A DNA stretch of 64,000 nt from G965276765 sp965276825 (GTDB lineage Bacteria; Actinomycetota; Acidimicrobiia; Acidimicrobiales; Palsa-688). Below, piece after piece: positions 53,184 through 61,615 of this stretch (its first letter is position 1; each line of letters begins with the position of its first letter). The notes under the pieces are model-generated. The model made no database searches. It had not been told where the DNA came from and worked only from the letters and a program-made list of their open reading frames with translations. The position numbers and the translations under genes are program-made. The stretch is from contig OZ255630.1 in assembly GCA_965276825.1 (NCBI GenBank), positions 1,798,001-1,862,000 of the forward strand, read 5' to 3'.

Positions 53184-53262
53184 GCGACGCTTAGCCGAGC
53201 GAAGGGTCGCCACGAGGCGCCTGACGGTCGCGGCAATGGTTTGGCAGGATGGTGCGGTGCCG

Positions 53263-53625
53263 ATGCGCGAGGACTGCCGTCACTTCCAGAGCCGGACCTA
53301 CGACACCGGCGAAGCGGCGCGGTTCTGCGTCCTCGACCTGGCCCCCGAGGCCCCGTGGCGTTGCCCGCAGGACTGCGCCAGGTACCAGCGCGACGTCATC
53401 GACGGGAGCTTCGTGGTCGGCTCGCTCCAGCGGCCCGCCGTGGAGCCCGAGCCCGAGGACGACCCGGAGGACGTGGCGTCGATCCTTTCCGCCGCTGACT
53501 CCATCGTGACCGCGGCCGGCCCGGAGATCGTCGCCGAGGTCGAGGCGCAACGATCCGCCAGGAAGTGGTGGCAGGTCTGGAGGCGCAGAGGCGACGGCGG
53601 CGAGTTCCGCCTGAGCAACCGCTGA
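53263..53625 (+). CDS. Small Cys-rich protein of unknown function
   Basis: A 120-residue protein with an N-terminal cysteine cluster (DCRHFQSRTY, FCVLDLAPEAPWRCPQDCARY) containing four Cys within 40 residues, suggesting zinc or iron-sulfur binding. An acidic middle part and a basic C terminus (ARKWWQVWRRRGDGGEF) follow. A GTG six bases upstream is an alternative start. I do not recognise a named family. The next gene starts inside its 3' end. Confidence 0.65.
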   Translation: MREDCRHFQSRTYDTGEAARFCVLDLAPEAPWRCPQDCARYQRDVIDGSFVVGSLQRPAVEPEPEDDPEDVASILSAADSIVTAAGPEIVAEVEAQRSARKWWQVWRRRGDGGEFRLSNR

Positions 53626-56243
53626 GGCCTCCCCCGGCGGGTCGCCTGTCGTGGCGCGCCTCGGCCGCGCTCGTGCTGATCGCCGTCGCCGTGGCCGGAT
53701 GTGGCTCGACGAGGGCGCGCCGCTCGTCGCCGACGGCGACCACCCGACCGGGCACGACCTCGCGGGCACCATCGACGGCCTCCCCGGCGCCGAGCTACGC
53801 ATGGGCCCGGCTCACCGGTCGGGCCCTCGACCTGGGCGGCGGTCCCTCGACCACGCTGTCGGCGGTGCTCGCGCCGCCGGCACCAGGAGGCCAGTGGCTC
53901 GTCGCCGGCACCCGCACCGGGCCGGGAGGCCCGAGCGCGACGGTCTGGCAGTCGAGTGACGCCCTGACCTGGCAGGCGGCCACCCTGCCGGGTGCCGACA
54001 CCCGGGCGCTGGCGGCGACCAGGTCCGGGGCCGAGACCGTCGTCGTCGGGTCCGAGGGCCCGTTGGCGTCCGCCCGCGCCGCCGTGTGGGTCTCGCACGG
54101 AGCCGGGCTGCCGTTCGCCGCCGTGCCCGCGTCTGCGGCCCTCGAGCCCACGGCGGAGCCGGCGGCGGCCGGCCCGAGCGTGACCGGTTCGGCGGCCATG
54201 GACGTGGTCGGGGCGGGCACCACGGGGATCTTCGCAGCCGGTGACGTCTCGGGGCGGATCGGCATGTGGTACTCCAGTGACGGGGCGGCGTGGTCGCGTC
54301 TGACCGGCGCCGAGAAGGTGATCGACGGTGCCGTAGCCCCGCGTCTGCGGAACCTGGTGGTCACCCCGACGGGGGTCGTCGCGGTCGGGACGGTCAGGGA
54401 CGGCACGGCCGACGCCGGGGCGCTCTGGTCGTCGCCCGACGGCATCCACTGGGGCACCATCGACCAGGGCCCGGGCCCGTGGGTCGGCGGCGGCGACCAC
54501 GTGCTCACCGGGGTCGCCGCCCTCGGCACGTCGCTCGTGGCCGTGGGTGGGGTCCGCGCGGGTCGGTCGTGGGCGCCGGCCTCGTGGGTGTCGCCCAACG
54601 GGTCGGCCTGGACGGCCCCCCAGGAGGACCTGCCGCAGCCAGCCGCCGCCGGGGCTGGGTCGCCGGTGGCGGACGGGAGCGGGGGTGCCGTGGCCCGAGC
54701 GGTGGCCGCCGAGGGCACGACCGGGGTCGTCGCCGTGGGCGGCAGCGCCTCGGCGCAGCGGGTCTGGACCTCCACGGACGGCAGGTCCTGGCAGGAGCTG
54801 CCCCTCCCGCCGGCCGCCGCGACCGGGGCCTGGCGCGCCGACCTGGTCGCCGGTGACGCCACGACGACCGTCGTGGCCGACGGTCGCGCCGGCCAGCCCC
54901 ACCTGCTGGTGCACGCGCCGACCGGCTGGACCGACGTGACCGCCACCTCGACCGCCTTCGGGGCGCCTCAGGCCTCGGCGACGGTCACCGCCTCGACCCG
55001 CTACGCCGGGAGCGAGGTCGTCGCGATCGAGGTCGCTGCGCCGCCGGCGGCGATCGGGCCGACCGCGACCAGCACCACGCTCGTGTCGAGCTCGGACGGC
55101 TCGACCTGGCGCCGCGACGCCACGCTCAGGGACGCCACGGTGCGGTCCCTCGTGGCCACCGACGGCGGACTGGTCGCCGTCGGCGATCGGCGCGCGACGG
55201 GGGCGGCTCCGACGTCGCCGGCGGTGTGGCGCTCGCCCGACGGCGCGACGTGGAGGGTCGTCACCGGTCTCTCGCCGCCGGGGGCGGCGGCCGGTGCGGT
55301 CGCCGCCGACGCCACCCGTGTGGTCGTCGCCGGTGCACGGATCACGGGGAGCGGAGCGCAGGCCGTCTCCTGGAGCGAGCGCAACGGCGCCTGGTCGACG
55401 GCCGCACCCCTCGACGCCTCCCCGACCCTGGCCGACGAGCACGTCGCCGCGGCGTGCTCGTCGGGATCGCGGGTGGTGGTCGTCGGCTCGGCCACGCGTC
55501 CCGGTCTGCCCGTCGCCGGCTCGGTGGCGCCGTCCACCACCACGACATCGACCACGGCGCCCGGGCCGACGACGACCACGCTCGGCCCCACGGGGAGCGG
55601 GACCGGGTTCGACGGCCAGGCCGACGACGGGACGGTGGCCGCCGCGTGGTCGTCCTCCGACGGCGGCGCGTCGTGGACGCCGGCGACCGTCTCGCCGCAG
55701 AGCGGCGTCGGGGCGGTCGCCACCATGAGCGGCTGCTCGCCCGGAGCCGGCGGCTGGATCGCCTGGGGGCAGGCGCCGGCCGGCACCGGACCGGAGGTCC
55801 CGGCCCTCTGGACCTCGGCCGACGGCCGGAGCTGGAGCCTCCTCGCCGCGCCCACCTTGCAGGTGCCCGGATCCTCGCCCCTGACCGGCCTGGCGACCGG
55901 ACCGTCGTCGTGGGTGGCGGTGAGCGGTGGCCCGTCGCCCGTGGTGCCTGCGTACGACGATCCCGTCGTGACCGACGGCGAGCCGGCGCTGGCCGCGTCC
56001 CGCGGTCCCGGCGCCAGCGAGCCGGGCGGGGACGCCGGCATCTGGGCGTCGTCGGACCGCGGCGCCACCTGGTCCCGTCTGGCGACGACCGGTCCGGCCT
56101 GGGACGCAGAGACCGGGTTCACGACCGACCGGGTGGCATTCGTCGGCCGCGACCTCGTCGTCGCCGGCACGGTGGACGGTGCGCTCGCGCTGTGGCTCGG
56201 GGCGCCCTCGGCGCCTTCCACCGCCCCGCCCAGCTCCCCCTGA
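53565..56243 (+). CDS. Large repeat-containing lipoprotein, beta-propeller-like
   Basis: An 892-residue predicted exported lipoprotein: an Arg-rich N terminus, a hydrophobic segment SAALVLIAVAVAG and a Cys at residue 46 (VAVAGC). A Thr/Ser/Pro tether follows. The body holds about ten or eleven copies of a pattern such as WSSPDGIHW, WTSTDGRSW, WRSPDGATW and WTSADGRSW. This is the Asp-box/BNR style of beta-propeller repeats. A Thr-rich linker (TTTTSTTAPGPTTTTLG) interrupts it at about 650. The start overlaps the previous gene by about 60 bases. It may bind sugars or other ligands on the cell surface; the function is unknown. Confidence 0.7.
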   Translation: MVAGLEAQRRRRRVPPEQPLRPPPAGRLSWRASAALVLIAVAVAGCGSTRARRSSPTATTRPGTTSRAPSTASPAPSYAWARLTGRALDLGGGPSTTLSAVLAPPAPGGQWLVAGTRTGPGGPSATVWQSSDALTWQAATLPGADTRALAATRSGAETVVVGSEGPLASARAAVWVSHGAGLPFAAVPASAALEPTAEPAAAGPSVTGSAAMDVVGAGTTGIFAAGDVSGRIGMWYSSDGAAWSRLTGAEKVIDGAVAPRLRNLVVTPTGVVAVGTVRDGTADAGALWSSPDGIHWGTIDQGPGPWVGGGDHVLTGVAALGTSLVAVGGVRAGRSWAPASWVSPNGSAWTAPQEDLPQPAAAGAGSPVADGSGGAVARAVAAEGTTGVVAVGGSASAQRVWTSTDGRSWQELPLPPAAATGAWRADLVAGDATTTVVADGRAGQPHLLVHAPTGWTDVTATSTAFGAPQASATVTASTRYAGSEVVAIEVAAPPAAIGPTATSTTLVSSSDGSTWRRDATLRDATVRSLVATDGGLVAVGDRRATGAAPTSPAVWRSPDGATWRVVTGLSPPGAAAGAVAADATRVVVAGARITGSGAQAVSWSERNGAWSTAAPLDASPTLADEHVAAACSSGSRVVVVGSATRPGLPVAGSVAPSTTTTSTTAPGPTTTTLGPTGSGTGFDGQADDGTVAAAWSSSDGGASWTPATVSPQSGVGAVATMSGCSPGAGGWIAWGQAPAGTGPEVPALWTSADGRSWSLLAAPTLQVPGSSPLTGLATGPSSWVAVSGGPSPVVPAYDDPVVTDGEPALAASRGPGASEPGGDAGIWASSDRGATWSRLATTGPAWDAETGFTTDRVAFVGRDLVVAGTVDGALALWLGAPSAPSTAPPSSP

Positions 56244-56276
56244 CCGCCGGAGCACCGCCTCCATCCCGCGCGGCGA

Positions 56277-59200
56277 TCAGCGCAGCGGGCTGCCTGCCGG
56301 TCCCCTGGCGGCACCGACGCCACCCCGATCGGTGCTCTTGTCCCGCTCGTCCGCGCCCCCGCCGAGCTCGAAGGCCTGCCACATGCGGGCGTACAGGCCG
56401 TCGGCGGCGAGCAGGGAGCTGTGGTCGCCGTCCTCGGCCACGCCACCGTCGTCCATGACCACGATTCGATCCGCCCTCCGTGCCGTCTGCAGGCGGTGGG
56501 CGATCACGATGGTGGTGCGTCCCCTGGCGACGACGCTCATGGCCGCGGAGACCCGCGCCTCGGTGGCCAGGTCGAGGTTGGAGGTGGCCTCGTCGAGCAG
56601 GAGCACGGCCGGGTCGACCAGCTCGGCCCTCGCCAGGGCGATGAGCTGGCGCTGGCCGGCCGACAGGCTGCGCCCCCGCTCGCTGACGTGGGCCAGGTAC
56701 CCGCCCCGCAGGCGGGCCACGAAGTCGTGGGCCCCCACGGCGACGGCCGCCGCCTCCACCTCGGCGTCGGTCGCGTCGGGCCGGCCGTAGGCGATGTTGT
56801 CGCGGATGGTGCCCGAGAAGAGGTGGGCCTCCTGGGGCACGTAGCCGAGCTGGTGGCGGAACGCCTCGAGGTCGATGCTGCGCAGGTCCCGTCCGTCGAC
56901 GAGGATCCGGCCGCCGGTCGGGTCGTAGAAGCGGGTGACCAGCTTGACGATGGTGGACTTGCCCGCCCCCGTCTGGCCGACGAGGGCCAGCGTCTGGCGC
57001 GGGTGGACCTTGAGGTCGACACCCCGCAGCGCCTCGGACGTGGCCCCCGGATAGGCGAAGCGCACGTCGTCGAAGACGATCCGGCCGCTGAGGCGCCCGG
57101 GCGAGACCGACGGGTCCGGGAGCGGCGTCAGGGTCTTGCGGTGCATGAGCGCGTCGATCTGGCGGCGCGACGCGCTGGCCTGCTGGTAGGAGTCGAAGGT
57201 CTGCGAGAGCTGCTGGACCGGGGAGAAGAACAGGTCGAGGTACAGGAGGAAGCCGATCAGCTCACCCGAGCTGAGCGAGCGGTGCGCCACTAGCACCGAT
57301 CCGACCCCGAGGACCACGACCGCCGCCACGTCGGAGAGAAACTGCACGAAGGGGAAGTAGATCGACACCAGGCGCTGCGCCCGCAGGCGCGCCGCGAGGT
57401 ACCCGGCGGCCAGTCCGTGGAAGTGCACCTCGTCGGTCGCCGCCCGGCCGTTGGCCTGGACCTCCCTCACGCCCGACAGGCTCTCCTGGAAGGTCCCGTT
57501 GACCACGGCGATGCGCTCCCTCGCTGTCCCGTAGGCATCGGCCGACCGCTTGCGGTACATCGCCGTGGCCACCGCGAGGGGCACGATGACGGTCAGGGTG
57601 AGCAGGGCGAGCCGCCAGTTCCACACGAACAGGGCCACGCCGACCCCGAGGAAGGTGAACAGGGCGACCAGGGCCGAGATCAACCCGGTCTGGAGCAGGT
57701 TGGAGAAGGCGTCCACGTCCGTGGTCATGCGGGTCATGATCCGCCCGCCCATCTCCTGCTCGTAGAAGTCGATCGACAGGCGCTGGAGCTGGGACCAGAC
57801 GCGGATCCGCAACGACAGCAGGAGGCGCTGAGCCGTCCTGCCGGTGACGAAGACCTCCGCCACGGAGTCGGCCAGGTCGGCGATGGTGACCAGCAGGAAG
57901 ATCCCCGACGCCAGCCACACCGCCCCCATGGACCCGTGGCCCACACCCGAGTCGAGCCCCGAGCGGATCAGGATCGGGCCAGCCAGGCTGGCCACGGCGT
58001 CGAGCGCGACCAGGACGAGGCCGAGGAGGAGCGACCGTCGGTACGGGCGCAGGAGCTTGCCGAGGCGAAACCCGGGGTCCTCGGCGCTCTCCGCCTGCAG
58101 GTCGAGCTCGGAGCGGTCGCGCACCGGCGGGAGCGCCGCCACCTGCGCCAGCAGCTCGGGGGTGGCGGCGAGGCCGCCGATCCAGCCGCCCTGGCCGCCG
58201 CCCCCTCCCCTCGCGGCGACGGCGACGGCACCCGGTCCCGTCGAGGTGAGATCCCAGAGCCCCGGCGTGGTCGTGCCGGTCGGTGCCGGCCGGCTGGCCA
58301 CCAGCTCGTCGGGGTCGGGGCCGGCCAGCAGGGAGCGGTACACCTCCGAGCGGCCCTGCAGCTCCTCGTGGGTGCCCTCGTCCGCGACCCGGCCGGACTC
58401 GAGGACCACGATCCGGTCGGCCAGGCGCAGCGTCGAGTGGCGGTGCGCCACCAGGATCGTCGTGCGGCCGCGCATGACCGTCGACAGGTTGCGGTGGATC
58501 CGCTCCTCCACCCTGGCGTCGACGGCGCTGGTCGCGTCGTCGAGGAGGAGGATGCGGGGGTCGGTCAGGATCGTCCTGGCCAGGCAGACGCGTTGACGCT
58601 GACCGCCCGAGAGGCTGAGGCCCCGCTCGCCCACCTCGGTGGCGTAGCCCGCAGGGAGGGCGACGATGAAGTCGTCGGCTTCGGCGAGGCGCGCCGCGGC
58701 CTCGACCTCGGCGTCGCTCGCCGTCGGCCGGCCGTAGGCGATGTTGTCGCGGATGGACGCCGAGAAGAGGAAGCTCTCCTCGAACACCACCCCGATCTGC
58801 GACCGCAGCGAGCGCATCGTCACGTCGGCGACGTCGATGCCGTCGACCCTGACGGTGCCGGCGCGCGCCTCGTAGAAGCGCGGCACGAGGGCCAGCAGGG
58901 TCGACTTGCCCGATCCCGATGCACCGACCACGGCAACGGTCTCGCCCTCGGCCACGTCGAAGCGGAGGCCGGCGAGGACCGGGTCACCGTCGCCGTACGC
59001 GAAGTCCACGTCGTGGAAGGACACGGAGCCGGCGATGCGGCCCAGATCGGCCGCGCCCGGTGCGTCGAAGATGCTCGGCTCGGTGCCGAGGAGATCGAAG
59101 ATCCGCTCGGCGCCGGCCCTGGCCTGCTGGGCCACGAGGAGGATGACCGAGAGCATCCGGGCGGGAGCAGCGAGCAGCAGCAGGTAGGTGGAGAAGGCGA

Positions 59201-60041
59201 GGAAGGTCCCGAGGCTGATCCGATGCTGGATGGCCAGGTAGCCGCCGAGGGCGAGCACCCCGGCCTGGGCGAACTGCGGGATGGCGGCGAGCAGCGGCTG
59301 GTACCTGGCCTGCAGGCGGGTCACCCGGACGTTGGCGCCGTAGAGGACCTGCGCGGCCTCGACGAGGTGGTCGAGCTCGCGCCGTTCCTGACCGAAGCCC
59401 TTCACGACCCGCACGCCGGTGACCCCCTCCTCGACGACCACCGCGACCTCCCCCTCGCGCTGCTGGGCGTCCCAGTTGGCGGGGAAGGTGGTGCGGCGCA
59501 GCACGTAGCCCGTGACGACGAGGGCCGGGACGGCGGCGAGCTCGACGAGGGCGAGCAGCGGGCTGAGGACGAACATGACCACCAGGGAGGTGGCGAGGAG
59601 GAGCAGGTTGCCGCTCATGATCGGGAGGAAGGCGAGCAGACCCTGGAGCAGGCCGAGGTCGGAGTTGGATCTCGACACGAGCTGACCGGTCTGCAGCTCG
59701 TCGTGACGGGCGAAGTCGAGCCCGCCGAGGTGGTCGTGGATGGCGTTGCGCAGGTCGTACTGCAGGTCGAGGCTGACCCGGCCACCGAGGAACCGGCGGG
59801 CGAACGCGGCGACGAAGGTGCCCGCCGCGACCAGCACGAGGGCGGCCAGCCAGGGCGCGAGGGACGAGCGGTGGGCCAGGATCGTGTCGTCGATCAGGTG
59901 CCGCTGGAGCAGCGGCGTGGCCGCGGACAGCCCCGACCCGACGAGGGCCGCGCCGAAGGACAGGATGACGTTGCGGCGGTGCGGGCGCAGCCAGGGCAGG
60001 AGGCGACGGACCCAGCCCTGCCGACCGGGCGGGCGACTCAT
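56277..60041 (-). CDS. Single-chain heterodimer-type ABC exporter
   Basis: A 1254-residue ABC exporter made of two membrane/ATPase halves. Half 1: six helices (about 22-310), Walker A GASGSGKST at 373-381, signature LSGGQ at 477-481 and Walker B with Asp502 (LLDDATS) instead of the catalytic Glu; the Q-loop residue is Glu421. Half 2: helices about 665-945, Walker A GQTGAGKST at 1022-1030, signature LSAGQ at 1126-1130 and Glu1151. One ATP site is therefore degenerate, as in TM287/288-type exporters. The start MSRPPGRQGW is placed where the first membrane domain begins. The substrate could be lipid, drug or peptide. Confidence 0.93.
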   Translation of the reverse strand: MSRPPGRQGWVRRLLPWLRPHRRNVILSFGAALVGSGLSAATPLLQRHLIDDTILAHRSSLAPWLAALVLVAAGTFVAAFARRFLGGRVSLDLQYDLRNAIHDHLGGLDFARHDELQTGQLVSRSNSDLGLLQGLLAFLPIMSGNLLLLATSLVVMFVLSPLLALVELAAVPALVVTGYVLRRTTFPANWDAQQREGEVAVVVEEGVTGVRVVKGFGQERRELDHLVEAAQVLYGANVRVTRLQARYQPLLAAIPQFAQAGVLALGGYLAIQHRISLGTFLAFSTYLLLLAAPARMLSVILLVAQQARAGAERIFDLLGTEPSIFDAPGAADLGRIAGSVSFHDVDFAYGDGDPVLAGLRFDVAEGETVAVVGASGSGKSTLLALVPRFYEARAGTVRVDGIDVADVTMRSLRSQIGVVFEESFLFSASIRDNIAYGRPTASDAEVEAAARLAEADDFIVALPAGYATEVGERGLSLSGGQRQRVCLARTILTDPRILLLDDATSAVDARVEERIHRNLSTVMRGRTTILVAHRHSTLRLADRIVVLESGRVADEGTHEELQGRSEVYRSLLAGPDPDELVASRPAPTGTTTPGLWDLTSTGPGAVAVAARGGGGGQGGWIGGLAATPELLAQVAALPPVRDRSELDLQAESAEDPGFRLGKLLRPYRRSLLLGLVLVALDAVASLAGPILIRSGLDSGVGHGSMGAVWLASGIFLLVTIADLADSVAEVFVTGRTAQRLLLSLRIRVWSQLQRLSIDFYEQEMGGRIMTRMTTDVDAFSNLLQTGLISALVALFTFLGVGVALFVWNWRLALLTLTVIVPLAVATAMYRKRSADAYGTARERIAVVNGTFQESLSGVREVQANGRAATDEVHFHGLAAGYLAARLRAQRLVSIYFPFVQFLSDVAAVVVLGVGSVLVAHRSLSSGELIGFLLYLDLFFSPVQQLSQTFDSYQQASASRRQIDALMHRKTLTPLPDPSVSPGRLSGRIVFDDVRFAYPGATSEALRGVDLKVHPRQTLALVGQTGAGKSTIVKLVTRFYDPTGGRILVDGRDLRSIDLEAFRHQLGYVPQEAHLFSGTIRDNIAYGRPDATDAEVEAAAVAVGAHDFVARLRGGYLAHVSERGRSLSAGQRQLIALARAELVDPAVLLLDEATSNLDLATEARVSAAMSVVARGRTTIVIAHRLQTARRADRIVVMDDGGVAEDGDHSSLLAADGLYARMWQAFELGGGADERDKSTDRGGVGAARGPAGSPLR

Positions 60042-60054
60042 ATCGTCAGCAATG

Positions 60055-60065
60055 CTAACGGTTAG
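60055..60065. promoter_or_regulatory. CTAACGGTTAG near-palindrome
   Basis: An 11-base element with CTAAC/GTTAG arms around one base, 14 bases upstream of the exporter start and overlapping the end of rnhB. Could be a repressor site; weak evidence. Confidence 0.35.
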
Positions 60066-60793
60066 TGGCGACAACCAGTCCCGGCCGGGTCCCAGGTCCG
60101 TCCGGCCGCCCGCCGCCCCGCGACCCCCCATGGCAGGTTTTCCATGAAGATCCAGGAGCGCCGGTGGATGGCCGTGGGACCGTAGGCCTGCAGGGCCATC
60201 TTGTGACGCGGGCACGGGTAGCCCTTGTTGGCCTCGAAGTCGTACCCGGGGAAGTGGCCGGCCTCGGCCCGCATGATCCGGTCCCTCGTCACCTTGGCGA
60301 GGATCGACGCCGCGGCGATGGACAGGCAGGCGGCGTCACCCTTGATCACCCGCTGCGTGCAGCCGAGGCCGACGAAGTCCCAGTTGCCGTCGACCAGCAC
60401 CTGGTCGGGTGCCAGCCCGAGTGACCCGATGGCCCGGGAGGCGGCCAGGCGCTGGGCCGCGGTCATGCCGAGGCGGTCGCACTCCTCGTGGCTGGCCCCC
60501 CCGACGGCCCACGTCCTGCACCAGCCGGCCACCCGGTCGAACAGCGCCTCGCGGCGCCGCTCGGTGAGCAGCTTGGAGTCGCGCACACCGTTGACCCTCC
60601 GACCGACCGGCAGCACCGCCGCGCCGACCATCAGCGGGCCGGCCCACGAGCCGCGACCGACCTCGTCGACGCCGACCACGACGTCGTGGCCCTCGGCCCA
60701 CAGCGAGCGCTCGATGGCGAGGGTCGGCGCCTGGTCGAGGCGCGGACGACCCCGCAGGGGGCGGAGGAGCGGCGAGACCGGCGCCGACGTCAC
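60062..60793 (-). CDS. rnhB: Ribonuclease HII
   Basis: A 243-residue RNase HII that removes RNA from RNA-DNA hybrids. The N-terminal catalytic motif is GVDEVGRGSWAGPL with Asp43 and Glu44. The conserved VRDSKLL, DGNWDF, KGDAACLSIAAASILAKVTRDR and YDFEANKGYPCPRH follow. The GTG start overlaps the upstream gene stop by GTGA. The C-terminal tail is Gly/Arg-rich. It is a housekeeping gene. Confidence 0.95.
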   Translation of the reverse strand: MTSAPVSPLLRPLRGRPRLDQAPTLAIERSLWAEGHDVVVGVDEVGRGSWAGPLMVGAAVLPVGRRVNGVRDSKLLTERRREALFDRVAGWCRTWAVGGASHEECDRLGMTAAQRLAASRAIGSLGLAPDQVLVDGNWDFVGLGCTQRVIKGDAACLSIAAASILAKVTRDRIMRAEAGHFPGYDFEANKGYPCPRHKMALQAYGPTAIHRRSWIFMENLPWGVAGRRAAGRTWDPAGTGCRH

Positions 60794-61572
60794 GGCGCGG
60801 CGCCCGTGAGCAGGCCCGTCTGCCGGTACCGCCCGAAGAGCACGGATCCGTCGGCCAGCAGATCGGTCAACTCGAAGCCCAGGGGCGCCCTCGCGCCGGC
60901 CGCCCCTCCGCTCAGCGTGCGGTGCCCCGGACCCCCGAGGACGGGTGCGTGCGTGCAGCAGAGCTCGTCGACCAGCCCGAGGGCCACGAGGTCACCGAAG
61001 AGCGCAGGGCCGCCCTCGCAGCCGATCCGCGCCAACCCGGCGGCGCGCAGGTGCTCGACGGCGACGCGCAGGTCGAGGGCCTGGTCCCCGCAGACCACGA
61101 CCTCGGCGACCGGCTCCAGCCGTCGGCGGCACTCGGGGGCGGCCGACTCGACGGTCAGCACGATCGGCCGGGGCGGGTCGGGCTGGTCGTCGCGCCGCAT
61201 GGTGAAGAGCTTGGATCCGGGGTCGAGCGCCGCCGACGCGGTCACCACCGCGACCACGGGCAGGGGCGCCTGTCCCCGACCGGCCCGACGCGCCCGCCGG
61301 GCCGGCGCCAACCACGCCGGCCCGTACCCCTCGCTCCTGACGGTCCCCGCGCCGACCAGGACGACGTCGGCGAGGGCCCGCAGCGTGGCGAACACCTCGC
61401 GGTCGGCCGGCCCCCCGAGCGCACCGCTCGCACCGTCGACCTCGACGGCGCCGTCGAGCGCGACCACGAAGTTGGCCCACAACCACGTCGATGGACCGGC
61501 GTAGGCGGCCTCGAGCGCCTCGGCGTCGTCGACCCGGAGCCCGGCCGCCCGGCCGAGGAGCCCGACGATCAC
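60790..61572 (-). CDS. Dihydrofolate reductase/RibD-like reductase
   Basis: A 260-residue protein of the RibD C-terminal/DHFR fold: ANFVVALDGAVEVDGASGALGGPADREVF and ALADVVLVGAGTVRSEGYGPAW, then CEGGPALFGDLVALGLVDELCCTHAPVLGG. It has no N-terminal deaminase domain. It could reduce a pyrimidine or another small NADPH substrate in riboflavin, folate or F420 metabolism. The GTG start is inferred. The rnhB start overlaps its stop. Confidence 0.85.
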   Translation of the reverse strand: MIVGLLGRAAGLRVDDAEALEAAYAGPSTWLWANFVVALDGAVEVDGASGALGGPADREVFATLRALADVVLVGAGTVRSEGYGPAWLAPARRARRAGRGQAPLPVVAVVTASAALDPGSKLFTMRRDDQPDPPRPIVLTVESAAPECRRRLEPVAEVVVCGDQALDLRVAVEHLRAAGLARIGCEGGPALFGDLVALGLVDELCCTHAPVLGGPGHRTLSGGAAGARAPLGFELTDLLADGSVLFGRYRQTGLLTGAAP

Positions 61573-61615
61573 GTCGCGGCCGACGCCGGCGGCGGGACGG
61601 GTTCGGGCACGGCGA

